Source: Plecoglossus altivelis (lineage: Eukaryota > Chordata > Actinopteri > Osmeriformes > Plecoglossidae). From it: a DNA stretch of 64,000 nt. The first letter of the stretch is position 1. Every line of letters begins with the position of its first letter. The notes below the pieces were generated by a model. The model was given only the letters and a program-made list of their open reading frames with translations, searched no databases and was not told the origin of the DNA. Below are positions 7,907 to 20,132 of the stretch, piece after piece. A program made the translations under genes and the position numbers. The stretch is from contig BROE01000022.1 in the NCBI GenBank assembly GCA_036571765.1, positions 3,345,037 to 3,409,036 on the forward strand, in the 5' to 3' direction.

Positions 7907-8175
7907 CTGAGGGGGAGGAGGGGGGAGGGAGGAGAGACAGGGGGATGAAGATGTGACACTTCAAAGCGGATGACTTTGGTTTTCTTTAGACCAACACGTT
8001 TGCGAATCATGCGCTCTCTCCTATACATTCAGCCACAGTCTCTCCTCTACATACACTCACATTTTCTCCTATACATTTCATTTTGTACCATAAAATCATG
8101 GCTGCAACGACCATGACAAATGCACTCCTGCGTGCCCTGGAACAACCTAATAAGCCTCAACCAAACCATCACTCC

Positions 8176-8535
8176 TCCCCTGCCTTCCTCCTCCCTTCAC
8201 TCCTCTGCTTCTTTCTCCCTCTCTCTCCTCCTCTCCCTTCACTCCTCTCCTTCTTTCTCCGTGTCTCTCTCCATCTCTCTCTCCTCCTCTCCTTATTTCT
8301 TCCTCTCTCCATCTCTCTCTCCTCCTCTCCCTTCACTCCTCTCCTTCTTTCTCCCTCTCTCTCTCCATCTCCCTCTCCTCCTCTCCCTTCACTTTTCTCC
8401 TTCTTTCTCCCTCTCTCTCCATCTCTCTCTCCTCCTCTCCCTTCACTCCTCTCCTTCTCTCTCTCCCTCTCCCTCTCTCTCTCCTTCTCTCTCTCCATCT
8501 CCCTTGCTCCCTCTCTCTCCATCTCTGTCTCTCTG
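8176..8535. repeat. CT-rich minisatellite
   Basis: Units of CTCTCCATCTCTCTCTCCTC and CCCTTCACTCCTCTCCTTC. Pyrimidine-only plus strand, with shadow open frames in three frames. Confidence 0.92.
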
Positions 8536-9939
8536 TACCCGTATGAAATCACCCTCTGATCCTTTATTTCATCAGGATGGTTTTAGGTGTGGCAGCAGTC
8601 TTCCCAGCGTGTTGGGGCTCTTCTGTGGCTCAAGCTTGGCTAGAGCGTCTCCTGGCTCACTGGAGATGGAGGAGCAGCAATCTGCCCAATCTCAAATTGC
8701 GTTCCTCCCCTCTGAGAATCCTTAGCCGACTCTCTCCTCGCCACGCGCTGAGCCTCCTCTATTACAGGGGACTATTTTTAAATCTGGGGCTAGTGAGAAG
8801 CAGACAAAGGAACAGGAAGAGGTATGTTTCTCCATGTAACATCCTTCCTCTTCCACTGCCAGGCGTGCAGCTCTGCTCCCCCATGCTACATCCCTCACCC
8901 CCTGTCCTGCTGTCAGGATCTCCTGTGATTTGGAGGATGAATATGAAACACCTTGTGGAGAGACAGGCCCCTACTTCAGTCCTGCTTTAGTACCTACTTG
9001 ACCCTATTCTTCCTGCCCTGATTGTTAGGGTCATCACTCTTCCTCCTGGAGCTGCTCTCAGTGCTGCTGCAGTCTCTGGGACTTATCCATGTGCTGCTGT
9101 TTGCAGCTGTGTGCTCTGGGATGCAGTACAGTAGAACTCATGTAATGACGTCCCCTTCAAACCTATCACCTAACACAGAATACCATTTAGCAGACAATCT
9201 TTCCAATCAAAGGTAAACAATGAATGTTTCTAGCACTGAATACAAAGGGAATCCTCTATTCAGAACTATACAATCAAGTTTCCCAATCTAGAACTGCTGA
9301 GTTTTCTCATTTCCACTCTGGCACAGCTTTCCAACTATGCAAAGCCCAAATATCCAAATAGGCAAAGCATTTATGGACATAGAAATCAGACAATCAAAAT
9401 AAAGTAATTCTCCTTAGAAACTACAAGGAAATAATGAGAAAGTTGTGTGAGGAATTGAGAGTTCAAATGAGAGAGCCATAGACTAGTTGACAGTTCAATT
9501 ATGTTGTTTCTTTTTATTTCACAGGTTTGGGTTGATGTGATTGTCAACAATGGCACTGCTACTGATTGAATTAGCAAATTCACCTCAAAGACTGCTGACA
9601 CAAATGTAATTTCTCTCATTTCAAACTGTCGACTGTTTCCTGTTCTGAGAAACTTGTGCAGCTTTCAGAGAGAACTACTCCCCCAGCCTGTCCTCTGTCA
9701 CAGCCCACTTCACACACTCAGGCAGGCAGCCTTCTGCTTTCACACACACTCCGAGCGCAGACACACACACGTGCAGACACACACACGTGCATACATCATA
9801 CACCAACAAACACACACTCGCAGGGCATTCGAGCATGATATAGGTCCTGCCTCCTAGCTCACATCAAGAGCACAAACAACTGACACAACCAGTTGTCAAC
9901 TGGGCAAAGCAGGCCAATTACAGAGCAGCACAGAGCTTG

Positions 9940-10535
9940 CAATGCTCATGTCTGATCTCCACATAGAGACTGTCTCATGTCTGACCACACACAGACTGTC
10001 TCATGTCTGATCTCCACACACAGACCGTCTCATGTCTGACCACAGAGAGACTGTCTCATGTCTGATCTCCACACACAGACTGTCTCATGTCTGACCACAT
10101 AGAGACTGTCTCATGTCTGACCACACACAGACTGTCTCATGTCTGACTACACACAGACTGTCTCATGTCTGAAGACACACAGACTGTCTCATGTCTGACC
10201 ATACACTGACTGTCTCATGTCTGACCACACACAGAGACTGTCTCATGTCTGACCACACACAGACTGTCTCATGTCTGAAGACACACAGACTGTCTCATGT
10301 CGTCTGACCATACACTGACTGTCTCATGTCTGACCACACACAGACTGTCTCATGTCTGAAGACACACAGACTGTCTCATGTTTGACCACAGAGAGACTGT
10401 CTCATGTTTGACCACACACAGACTGTCTCATGTCTGACCATACACTGACTGTCTCATGTCTGACCACACACAGACTGTCTCATGTTTGACCACACACAGA
10501 CTGTCTCATGTCTGACCACACACAGAGAATGTCTA
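9940..10535. repeat. 26-bp minisatellite, about 23 copies
   Basis: Unit CAGACTGTCTCATGTCTGAC plus CACACA, with variants in the spacer (AAGACACA, CATACACTGA, CACAGAGA). Confidence 0.95.
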
Positions 10536-10829
10536 ATTAGATCTGATCTCCAGAAGCCAGCCCAGTCACCCAGCAGCCCCCTCCCTAGACTCCCTGGAAC
10601 AGAGGAGGCTAGGGGCATGACGAGGAGAGGGATGGACGGAGACAGATGAAGAGAGGGAGAAGTCCTTGTGAAAGAAAGAGAATCAGACAAAAGGAGAAAT
10701 ACAGGGAGAGAGAGAGCAGGGGGGTATATTCAGAGCAGTCTGGGTGCAGCATCACAGGAATGATGAATGAAGTCCACACAGTTCTAGAAAACAGCAGGAC
10801 TAGAGTGACCTTGGATACGCACTCACACA

Positions 10830-10962
<133 letters not shown>

Positions 10963-11069
10963 GATACAGGGGACTGCACACATATAAGCAGAGAGATGTA
11001 TTGGGGAGCTGATGTGTGGTCACTGAGACAAAGCCTTGGAGAGAAGCTCCCAGGAGCTAAGAGATACAG

Positions 11070-11355
11070 CTAGCTTATACACCACACACAGAGCTAGCTT
11101 ATACACCACACACAGAGCTAGCTTATACACCACACACAGAGCTAGCTTATACGCCACACACAGAGCTATCTTATACACCACACACAGAGCTAGCTTATAC
11201 ACCACACACAGAGCTAGCTTATACACCACACACAGAGTTAGCTTATACACCACACACAGACCTAGCTTATGCACTACACACAGAGCTATCTTATACACTA
11301 CACACAGAACTACCTTTTACACTACACACAGTGCTATCTTATACACTACACACCG
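11070..11355. repeat. 24-bp minisatellite, about 12 copies
   Basis: Unit AGAGCTAGCTTATACACCAC plus ACAC, drifting at the right end (ACTACCTTTTACACTAC). The period is a multiple of three, so open frames run through both strands. Confidence 0.95.
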
Positions 11356-12509
11356 AGCTTCTGAATTCATATGCTTCACATTTGTATTCTGATAGGGTCA
11401 GTATGCAAGCATCTTGTTTATGGTGGCAAGAATGAACGTAAGTCGTGGCCCTTTGGCCAGGCTGTTTGCCTTGTCACTGACAGGTTTGATTGAAAACATT
11501 GTGAGGTTATATTTCCTGTAATAAGACATGTGATACGGTCACATGATAGGGGAAGCGATAGAGAGGGTCATCACAGGGAGAAGAACTACACCTGCATTCA
11601 ACAGCTCCCTGTCTCCACAGCAGGAAGACATATTATGAGATGAATACACTGACAATTAAACTATTAAAACAATCAATCATGATGACATTATCAACGACCT
11701 GGTGACCTAGGCATCAAACATGACACGAGCCCTGCCCAGAAACAGGAGCTGGCAGATCTATCCAGAAACATAAAGGACACTGATATTGAGAAGATGAAAG
11801 ATGATGCTTCTAACCCAAGCCAAGATTCAATTTTTCCATCCATGTTTAGTTTTTTTTTTCCTTCTACAGTGTATCGCTTTTTCTGTGAAGTCATTTGTCA
11901 CAAAGTCTAAGAAAAAAAGGAGCCAGCATCCAACTTCCCTAACGCGAGCCAAGGGCAAACGAAGAAGCACTGACAAGGATGACAAAATGACAAAGGACAC
12001 AAGGCTCAAGAATTACAATGGACCGGGAGATAAATAATGACACTATTAAGCTGTTTCATGGGCAGAAACAATGAAATACAAAAATGTACAAATATCCCAC
12101 AGGGAGGGAAATGGTCTGCTGGGCAACCACAAGCCATCCAGAATCATCCGGGGAAATCATACAAGGTTTACTATGCAGTGTTATTCAAGCTAGTCTGTCA
12201 GCATGAAAATCCTGTTCTTTACTGTTCACCATCGTATATTACAAATACATACTCTGTATGCATTCAACAACAGCACCTGAAAACACCTAAAGCCCTAGAT
12301 TATTTATCTAATGTATCTCAGTGCAACAGTAATGTGAAACATATTTTAAAACCCTTTCCAGCTTTCAAATTTAATCAAGCTTTGAATGAGATATAATAAA
12401 TGAGATATAATGAAGGAATTTTTAACCGATTGAGATGGGAGTGCAGAGCACTGAGGACGTTATATAAAGCAGCCAGTGTCCTATGGATAGCCCATGTTCA
12501 CTATTCCAA

Positions 12510-12860
12510 CATCTTCACTATAAAGACACCTTCACTGTCTAGACACCTTCACTATAAAGACACCTTCACTATAAAGACACCTTCACTGTCTAGACGCCTT
12601 CACTATACAGACACCTTCACTATACAGACATCTTCACTGTCCAGACACCTTCACTGTCCAGACACCTTCATCAGTTCATGAACACCTTCATCAGTTAACA
12701 AACACCATCAGTTAACCAGCACCTTAATCAGCAAACAGACACTTTCATCAGTTAACGAACACCTTCATCAGTAAACAGACACATTCATCAGTTAACGAAC
12801 ACCTTCATCAGTTAACAAACACCTTCATCAGTTAACGAACACCTTCATCAGTAAACAGCT
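12510..12860. repeat. Two adjoining arrays: CTTCACTATAAAGACAC and 20-bp TTCATCAGTTAACGAACACC
   Basis: The left part (12,510-12,670) alternates CTTCACTATAAAGACAC with CTTCACTGTCTAGACAC. The right part (12,665-12,860) is about ten copies of TTCATCAGTTAACGAACACC and variants. The shared hexamer CACCTT suggests one evolved from the other. Confidence 0.88.
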
Positions 12861-13559
12861 TAATCAGGTATAACCCAGAGGATCCTAACAACATGGCTCA
12901 TGAATATACTAAGCTGATGCAAGTCATGTCACCAAAATTATTATTTATTATTACTGTCTAAAACGACCTTGTGTTACACTGTGCACATGATAATACATCT
13001 ATCTGATTCAGATTTACTGGTTGCTTCTGTAAACCACCAGCTGCAGCAGAACTTGTTCCTAGTCTCTATGTTCATTAATGTTGGCACTGCAACCAAATAC
13101 TAAATGGCCATAATACACTGACAAAAATCATGAACCAAATGAGATAAACAATATAATAAAGCAACGAAGTGCAGAACGTAAATCATTGTAAACATATTTG
13201 AGCCTTTACATCTTCTTTTCTCCAAGGTTTGAATCACAGCTTTTGTTATCGTGCGACAGCAAAATCCAATGTCATTTAATCATGTAAATTAAGTTCAACA
13301 AATCTAATTACTCTTTACTTTCAATCAAATCCAGAACCCCTGGTGTGATGTTGCCAGCGACAGGTACCCTGCTCCTGAGCAGGGAGGGGACCAGCTGACA
13401 ACCATGTCCCCTAACTGGGTCAGGCTCCATGAGTAGATTAAAAGGAGGAGCAGAGGAGGAATTAAGGCTTCTAACTTGGTGATTCTACTTTGAGAGGATT
13501 AGATGCTGCTCTCTGGCTTCCTGGCTGGATGCAAGCTGCTACAGCTGGATAGCTTTCAT

Positions 13560-13640
13560 TAGTAGGCCACACACATTTAAAGCTGGGGTAAATGTCCTGA
13601 AATCTATCATGCAAATTGGCTGTGCGAATTATTAGAGAGG
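13560..13640. promoter_or_regulatory. Candidate conserved non-coding block with POU octamer
   Basis: Contains an exact octamer ATGCAAAT (13,609-13,616) within AT-balanced, repeat-free sequence that also has TTTAAAG and GAATTATTAG. Conservation is inferred from appearance only. Confidence 0.22.
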
Positions 13641-13918
13641 TTCTGTTTTTGTATGGTATTTGTATTTCCTTTCTGATTGAAGCTCAAACATGAAAGACAA
13701 GCGGTTCAATCTGTTTCAAATGTTTTCTAGGTCTGTGAGGTGCTGGTAAATTACCTGGATCCCCCCCACACACCTTTGCGGCTGAAACAGACCTCTCTGT
13801 TGCACCCCGACGGAGCAGCCAGGTGCTCCTAACGCGTGGCACTAACGCAGCTGGCTGAGTCCCAGCTGTGGAGGCTCCAGCACCGGTGTATCTACAGGCC
13901 TGTCTGCTGGCACTGGAC

Positions 13919-14107
13919 CACACTCACCTCAGGGTGGTGTACAGAGACTACATCACCACACTCACCTCAGGGTGGTGTACAGAGAGACTACACCACCACA
14001 CTTACCTCAGGGTGGTGTACAGAGAGATTACACCACCACACTCACCTCAGGGTGGTGTACAGAGAGACTACATCACCACACTCACCTCAGGGTGGTGTAC
14101 AGAGAGA
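13919..14107. repeat. 40-bp minisatellite with five 5' splice-site consensus strings
   Basis: Five copies start near 13,921, 13,959, 13,999, 14,039 and 14,079, each with CTCACCTCAGGGTGGTGTAC. On the coding strand every copy contains GAG|GTGAGT (four copies) or GAG|GTAAGT (one copy, 13,999). Confidence 0.95.
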
Positions 14108-14775
14108 ACAGGAAACACAACCATGACAGCCATGCCCAAGTTAACAGGATGGAGGAGCACACTTTGGGAATTACATCCTCATAGTGTGAACTTGGTTAAC
14201 CTCAGATCTGAGGATCATTACTGACTGTTTGTTTGTATATATAATTCCTCTCATTAATTTCAGATATTTTTCTCAGTTAATTCCTTCATCTTCACACACC
14301 ACCAGCCCCACTTTTAAATTACCCCCCAATAAAGTTTTGAAAGTCGAAAAAAGTTTTGAAAAGAAAAAGTTTAGAAAGAAACGTTTTCAAAGGTTGGAAG
14401 GCAAACACAAAATGAAATACTTGAAAAATAAACAATAGAAAAAAATAAATGGGGCAAACATTTCCAACATTCTGCCAGGACTGTTGGAGTAACATCACCT
14501 CCTGGACCACAGCCAACATCTTCAACATCCTGGTGCTCTGTGAAGCTCTGGATCCACAGTCGTTCTTCATCCCAGACTAAGACAAGCTAACAGTAGCTGG
14601 ATCCTCTGCTCATCTTTCTCTTTGTCAGGCAAATAAACACGTTTTCATACCAGCACACTTCCCCATCACTCCAGCAGAGCTCATTTGAAAAACAAACACA
14701 TTTTACCCTGCCTGGCTCTTCATCCCCTTAACGCCTCATTTTCAAAAGTAAACAAACACCTAACAACACCAGCTT

Positions 14776-14910
14776 CCCTCCGCGGTGGGACCCAGATCTG
14801 AGTCTGCTACCCCACTGAGGCCCTCCGCGGTGGGACCCACATCTGAGTCTGCTAGCCCACTGAGGCCCTCCGCGGTGGGACCCACATCTGAGTCTGCTAG
14901 CCCACTGAGG
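14776..14910. repeat. 45-bp minisatellite, three copies
   Basis: Exact 45-bp steps at 14,776, 14,821 and 14,866, each starting CCCTCCGCGGTGGGACCCA. Copies 2 and 3 are identical; copy 1 differs at two positions. GC-rich relative to its surroundings. Confidence 0.97.
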
Positions 14911-16484
14911 CCCTCAGCCCTCAGGGACCGCTCGCCTGCAGATTGCCACTAAACCCAGAAATAAACAGCCGTCAGATATGTGCGCATGCTGCCGCTAACG
15001 AGTGGATCTCCAGAGAACGCACACAAGCTAATCTATGATGCTATGGATGAAAGGCAGGGAGCGGGCCGGGGGTGACTGGGATTGGGGAAACCATAAATCA
15101 AGGAGCCAGATTACATAGAAAAACGCTTCTGTTGGCTGACCTCCAGTGGGTTATGTCGCTAGCCGTGTTGTCTATGTTGTAAACAGCATTTGATCCTCAG
15201 GTACCGGCTTCACTAGACAGAGTCACACTTTCATGCTCTGTTGGTAAACTTCCCTAGATTGTCAGTTTGCCTTCTGTTTGTAACAGTATTTTCCATGGGA
15301 AGACAGAACGTTGTAAAACACAGTATGCGATAGTCTGCATAATTTAAGTAACATAGAAATGACGAGTAATTGTTGTTGTAATGTCATTGCATATCGTCAT
15401 TACAAAGGAATAAAGCTACAAACAATTCCATGCTAACAAGCAAGTGTGGAACTCTGATGGTGTCCTTGATTCGGGTCACCCACAGCCTGATGCCCTGCTG
15501 GTGGGGCACCATGGCAACAGCTAGACACACCAAGAAGACGTCATGATGTTGTGACTGAACAAGCAGCAGCAGATGTCCTGATAGCTGGAGGGTTCTGAAT
15601 GTGTAGAGGGTTCCTGAGGATGCAGAAACACACACTGCCTCTAGTGAACCAGCTAGGAGACCAGGGACCATGGTTACTAGATGACCCTTACCGCTTGGGC
15701 AATAAACACTAAAAGATCTGTCTCTATTTGCAAAATTCATTACAGATAGGGACTGTGTGCTGTAAATGGAGCCCATAGACTCATGCTGGACTCCTAATAG
15801 AGCAGTATTACTGGAGATAGTCCACTGAAGCTACACAGGGTCTTGTGTAGGAAAGGTCGCCAGTTGGTTGTAATCTGCAGAACATGAAGGATTTAAACCA
15901 CATTACTCTGGGTCAACCTGTCTGAGAGAAGCTCAGCCTAGTTACAGTTTGTAAACATCAACCTGGCACTGAAACCAAAGGACTGAAAGCATAATGTCAT
16001 TTCTAACGTTTGATAATGACAAGCATTATCATATGAACTGAGTCCAAGTCTATAAATGTATTAAAGTGCACTGCCTAAATTGTTATGACACCATCACATA
16101 AGGTAGGAAGTGTTTGAAGTCATAATACTGAAAGCCTGTATTCCATCATTCCATCTGTCTCCCTCCCCACACAGGTAACACACAGCTTCAGTCACACACA
16201 CACACATGAATCCCTTCTTCCATTCGAGCGCTTGCTTCAATGCCTCCTCTATCCTTCTCCATCTCCACCAGGGCTCTGTGGCAGCAGATCCGTTCCATCA
16301 CATGATGCGGGGAGGAGGAGGGTGGAAGGGGGCATAAATAAGGTGAGGACAGTGAAACCCAGCTACCCTCCATGTTACACAGCAGAACTCACTTCTACAC
16401 ACTCATAAAAACACTTAGGAAGCCCGAGATTTACGTTTCATCAGAAGCAGAGCAGGGTGAAGGACTCCGGTGGGGTTTGATTCG

Positions 16485-16810
16485 CTGGGTGGAGAGGAGG
16501 AGGTGGAGAGGGGGTGGAGAGGAGGAGGTGGAGGGGAGGAGTTGGAGGGGAGGTGGAGAGAGGAAGGTGGAGAGAGGAAGGTGGAGAGACAAGGGTGGAG
16601 AGGAGGAGGTGGAGAGACGGGGAGCGGAGAGGAGGAGGAGAGGAGGTTGAGAGGAGGTGGAGAGAGGGAGGTGGAGAGGAGGAGGTGGAGAGAGGAAGGT
16701 GGAGAGAGGGTGGAGAGGGGGAGGCGGAGAGAGGGAGGTGGAGACGGAGGTGGAAAGAGGGAGGTGGAGAGGAGGTAGAGAGAGGGACATGGAGAGAGGG
16801 AAGAAGGAGG
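16485..16810. repeat. GGA-rich purine minisatellite
   Basis: Units of GGAGGTGGAGAGA and GGAGAGAGGGAGGTGGAGA over about 325 bp, pure purine except for T. Long open frames on both strands are repeat shadows. Confidence 0.93.
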
Positions 16811-17283
16811 GCAGGAGAGAAACTGCTATCCACGGGATGTCACACACACAAATTCTGCTTTGACTGAAAACAAGATAGATATTTGGACTGCTCTTTGGAA
16901 TCCAAATGGATATACTGTTATTTGAAGTGACAGTAAGATATCATGTGCGTACATCATAAGTTTGGCTCACAGTGGAGACAGCCTGCTCTCATCTACTATG
17001 AGGAAATACCCTGGTGTTCATCCTAATCATGTCAGTTACACCAATAGTTGATGTAATTCATGGAGGACTACATCGTCTGTCTCTCCCTGTGAGAGGATAG
17101 ATCCAGGTATGTGTGCAGACCAGACTCAGTCCAGGTCACTGGGAGCAGACAGCTCCAGGTATGAGCAGGCAAGACTCAATACAGTCAATAGAATAAGAAC
17201 CATGTGAGGCTGGATTATGAGGGAGGCTGTTATGCTACTTTGCAGAGAATACATTTCTATACATCCTTTTTGGTCATTCTAGG

Positions 17284-17284
<1 letters not shown>

Positions 17285-17320
<36 letters not shown>

Positions 17321-17430
17321 TTCTCTCTCTGTCTCTGTCTCTCTCTCGCTCTCTCTCTCTAACACACACAAACAAACAAACAGAGACACACACTGACACA
17401 CACACAGACACACACACAGACACACAGACA
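17285..17430. repeat. (CT)n passing into CA/CAGA array
   Basis: CT-rich from 17,285 to 17,360 followed by ACACACAGACACACAC-type repeats. Confidence 0.9.
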
Positions 17431-18109
17431 GAGAAGCATCAAGCCTTATCTCTTTTGCAGTGGTGGCATGATTAGATTTGTTCACTGTCCTAAACCTCTA
17501 ACTCTGTTACCATGGCAATGGTGCTGGCAGTGTGACCCCATCTGAGAGGGGACAGCGGGTCTCATCACCATGGGAACCACAGGTCAGCCTCATCACCATG
17601 GGAACCACAGGTCAGGCCTGGCGCTCCTTAAAGTGGTCCAGATCGTAACAGAACTCAACCCTGGTTGACCCAGAGCTGCTGCCAGAGACACATATAAACA
17701 TATCACTGTCTATATCACTGTATTCTTTAGAACTATATATCACTGTTTTCATTACTGTGTACTAGAGAACTATTTATATCACTGTAACCTATATATATAA
17801 CTCCAGTTACACAAGTATTAGATAAGATCATGTAAATGATAAACCATTTTATTCACTGTATAAGTTGCTCAGACATGCCCAAAACCTTTCAGTAAAATCA
17901 ATATTTATTTCATACGTCTCAAAGTGTGACAACGTATATACGTGTATAAAAGTAAAGGAATCAGGCATGGCCCTCCCCCGTCCTGTGGCATGGGTCTGGG
18001 TATTGAATAGAATAGATCGTTTGAAATTGAATTCATAATTTGCCTGCTCTGGAGTCTTACACCTAATGTAAATTAATGAACTGAAAGCAAAAATCCATAT
18101 CGACATAGC

Positions 18110-18200
18110 TTTACAATGATTATTTGATTAATTACCTCACTTGAGCTATGGTATTTTAATTAACTTAAGTAGAGTGTGTTTATCCCTTAATTAGCACACC
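18110..18200. promoter_or_regulatory. Candidate enhancer-like homeodomain motif cluster
   Basis: Several TAATTA-type cores in 90 bp (GATTAATTACC, TTTTAATTAAC, CTTAATTAGC) in repeat-free intronic DNA. The function is inference only. Confidence 0.22.
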
Positions 18201-18408
18201 CACACACATATCCAGCCAAGCAGGTCTAGACTGGTGTTATTCAAGACGTTAAACCGTGTCTGCCTTGGGACAGCCTTGAGACCTCTATTGGAAAGACTTC
18301 ATGAACAAAGCGACCATGTGACCTGGTCTGACTGTGGCTGTACCTGGGTCCATGGAAACCACATGGCCACAAGGCCTCTCTAGCCATAGCTGGCTTCAGC
18401 AAAATCAG

Positions 18409-18411
<3 letters not shown>

Positions 18412-18484
<73 letters not shown>
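18412..18484. repeat. (CA)36 microsatellite
   Basis: Uninterrupted AC/CA dinucleotides for about 73 bp. Confidence 0.96.
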
Positions 18485-18487
<3 letters not shown>

Positions 18488-19269
18488 TCTCTTCCATAAA
18501 CACAGGCAGACACACCACACATCACCCCCAATCTTATCTCTGTGCATCTGAACCGACCAGACCTCAATAAACAGGCTCTGCTGGATTTATTGTCAGCCAT
18601 TAAAAGACATTTGATTTTTATTGAGGACTGTTCCTCTGCAAGTGGCTCTATGCTACCCTACCCCTGCCTTTATACTCCTCATCTTTAACCTTCTCTGACA
18701 CTCATAAAACTCCATTTCCCTCCTCCCTGGGCTCTCCCTTCATTCCTGCTATCCATCCATCTCTCCCTCCACTGCCATCCCTCCTTCTCCCTGTCACCCC
18801 CCATCCTTCTCTCTCCCTGCAGCCTCCATAATCGCTCCATGCCTCCTGTTTCCCCTCCTAATCTGTCTCCCTCATCTCCTCTGGGTCCCTGTCTGACCTC
18901 CAGGCCTCTTCATTTCCGTCTGTGAGAGCGAGCGTCACGGCGGGCTGCTGGATCAGTTTACTCTCTGTCTCTGGGACGCTACATATTCTTCACGTCAGTT
19001 AATGAAGAAACTGCATGGGGAACATGCATTCAAGACAGGAAGAGCGTGACCTAGACTGTGTCAATTCACCCACAAAACACACTCACACCCTGTACACAAC
19101 ACACACACACATCACTCATACCACGAGGGGGTTCACTAGGGTTCCTTCCATCCCAGAATGTGGTCACACTCCGTCTCTCATGCTTCATTCAAGCAGCACA
19201 GGGCTACCCTGGCACAGAAACGTGGTCAGGATGGAGTTTTTGCGAATGAGTAATCGCAGGAGGGAAAAA

Positions 19270-19375
19270 TTTGTGTGTACGTGAGTATGTGTGTGTACAT
19301 GTGTTTGTTTGTGTGTGTACGTCTGTTTGTGTGTGTATGTGTGTTTGTGTGTGTACATCTGTTTGTGTGTGTGAG
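19270..19375. repeat. GTGTGTACGTCTGTTT-type array
   Basis: Alternating GTGTGTGTAC and GTTTGTGTGTGT units. Confidence 0.85.
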
Positions 19376-19592
19376 GAGAAAACTGAGGTAGGCAGCAGGC
19401 TTGGCGTGTTGGCATGAGCCACCAGCAAACACACGTTCACAGTCTCACTGCATCATCAAATGTGTGTAGGATGGAGTGTGCAGAGGGAGCAGGTGTGTGA
19501 CACACAGCCCCCTGCTCCTCAAGACACCAGAAGTGGGACACACTGGAAAGATGTAGACAGGACAGAGTCAAAAAAGACCAACAAGCAGTGAG

Positions 19593-19725
19593 GAGAGAGG
19601 AGAGAGAGAGGAGGGGAGAGGAAAGAGTGGAGGAAGAAGATGAGAGCGAGGAGCGAGAGAGGAGCGAGAGAAGAAAGAGGAGAGAGAGGAGACAGGAGAG
19701 AGAGAGAAAGTGAGAGGAAGAAGGT
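19593..19725. repeat. GA-rich tract downstream of exon 4
   Basis: Imperfect GAGAGAGGAG and GCGAGAGAGGAGCG units. On the coding strand it is a long CT-rich tract (CTTCTTCCTCTC, CTCTCTCTC) starting about 20 bp past the microexon donor, resembling PTB-binding sequence. Confidence 0.88.
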
Positions 19726-19744
19726 GAGACCAGAACTTTCTTAC

Positions 19745-19771
19745 CGTCATCTCCTGATCCGGAGCCAGCAT
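19745..19771 (-). CDS. tmeff2: tmeff2 exon 4: 27-nt microexon of the Ser-Gly linker
   Basis: Acceptor CCCCCTTAG|AT and donor GACG|GTAAGA bound a 27-nt exon that completes codon 143 (Asp), encodes AGSGSGDD (144-151) and gives the first base of codon 152. Human TMEFF2 has the equivalent stretch AGSGSGDG. Ser-Gly pairs next to acidic residues are classic glycosaminoglycan attachment sites. The exon is symmetrical (phase 1-1), so inclusion or skipping keeps the frame. On the coding strand a TGC triplet lies about 15 nt before the acceptor AG and a long CT-rich tract follows the donor. Confidence 0.92.
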
Positions 19772-19954
19772 CTAAGGGGGAGAGAGCACACACACGTTAA
19801 CCATCTGTGTGCATTCAAGTGCGTGTCTGTGTGTGTATTGCAATGGTTGTGTGTGTGTGTGTGGGGGGGTTGATGAATGAAAATAAACCTGATCTAATTA
19901 GTACAAAGCATGTGCGGAAAACATTTGTGCTTGAATAGGTCCAGATAAGCCTGT

Positions 19955-20132
19955 CCGACCTCCTCTCATCCAGACCTCCTCTCACCCAGACCTCCTCTCT
20001 CCCGGACCTCCTCTCACCCAGACCTCCTCTCATCCAGACCTCCTCTCATCCAGACCTCCACTCTCCTAGACCTCCTCTCATCCAGACCTCCTCTCATCCA
20101 GACCTCCACTCTCCTAGACCTCCACTCATCCA
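19955..20132. repeat. 16-bp minisatellite
   Basis: Unit CAGACCTCCTCTCATC with variants (CTCACC, CTCTCCTA), about eleven copies. Confidence 0.93.

Noticed and set aside
8083..8725. 158- and 201-codon plus-strand frames
   Set aside because: CT-rich repeat translation; no domain and wrong strand for tmeff2.
9940..10535. CRISPR-like regular array
   Set aside because: Vertebrate DNA, with repeats and spacers not distinct: the whole 26-bp unit repeats and drifts.
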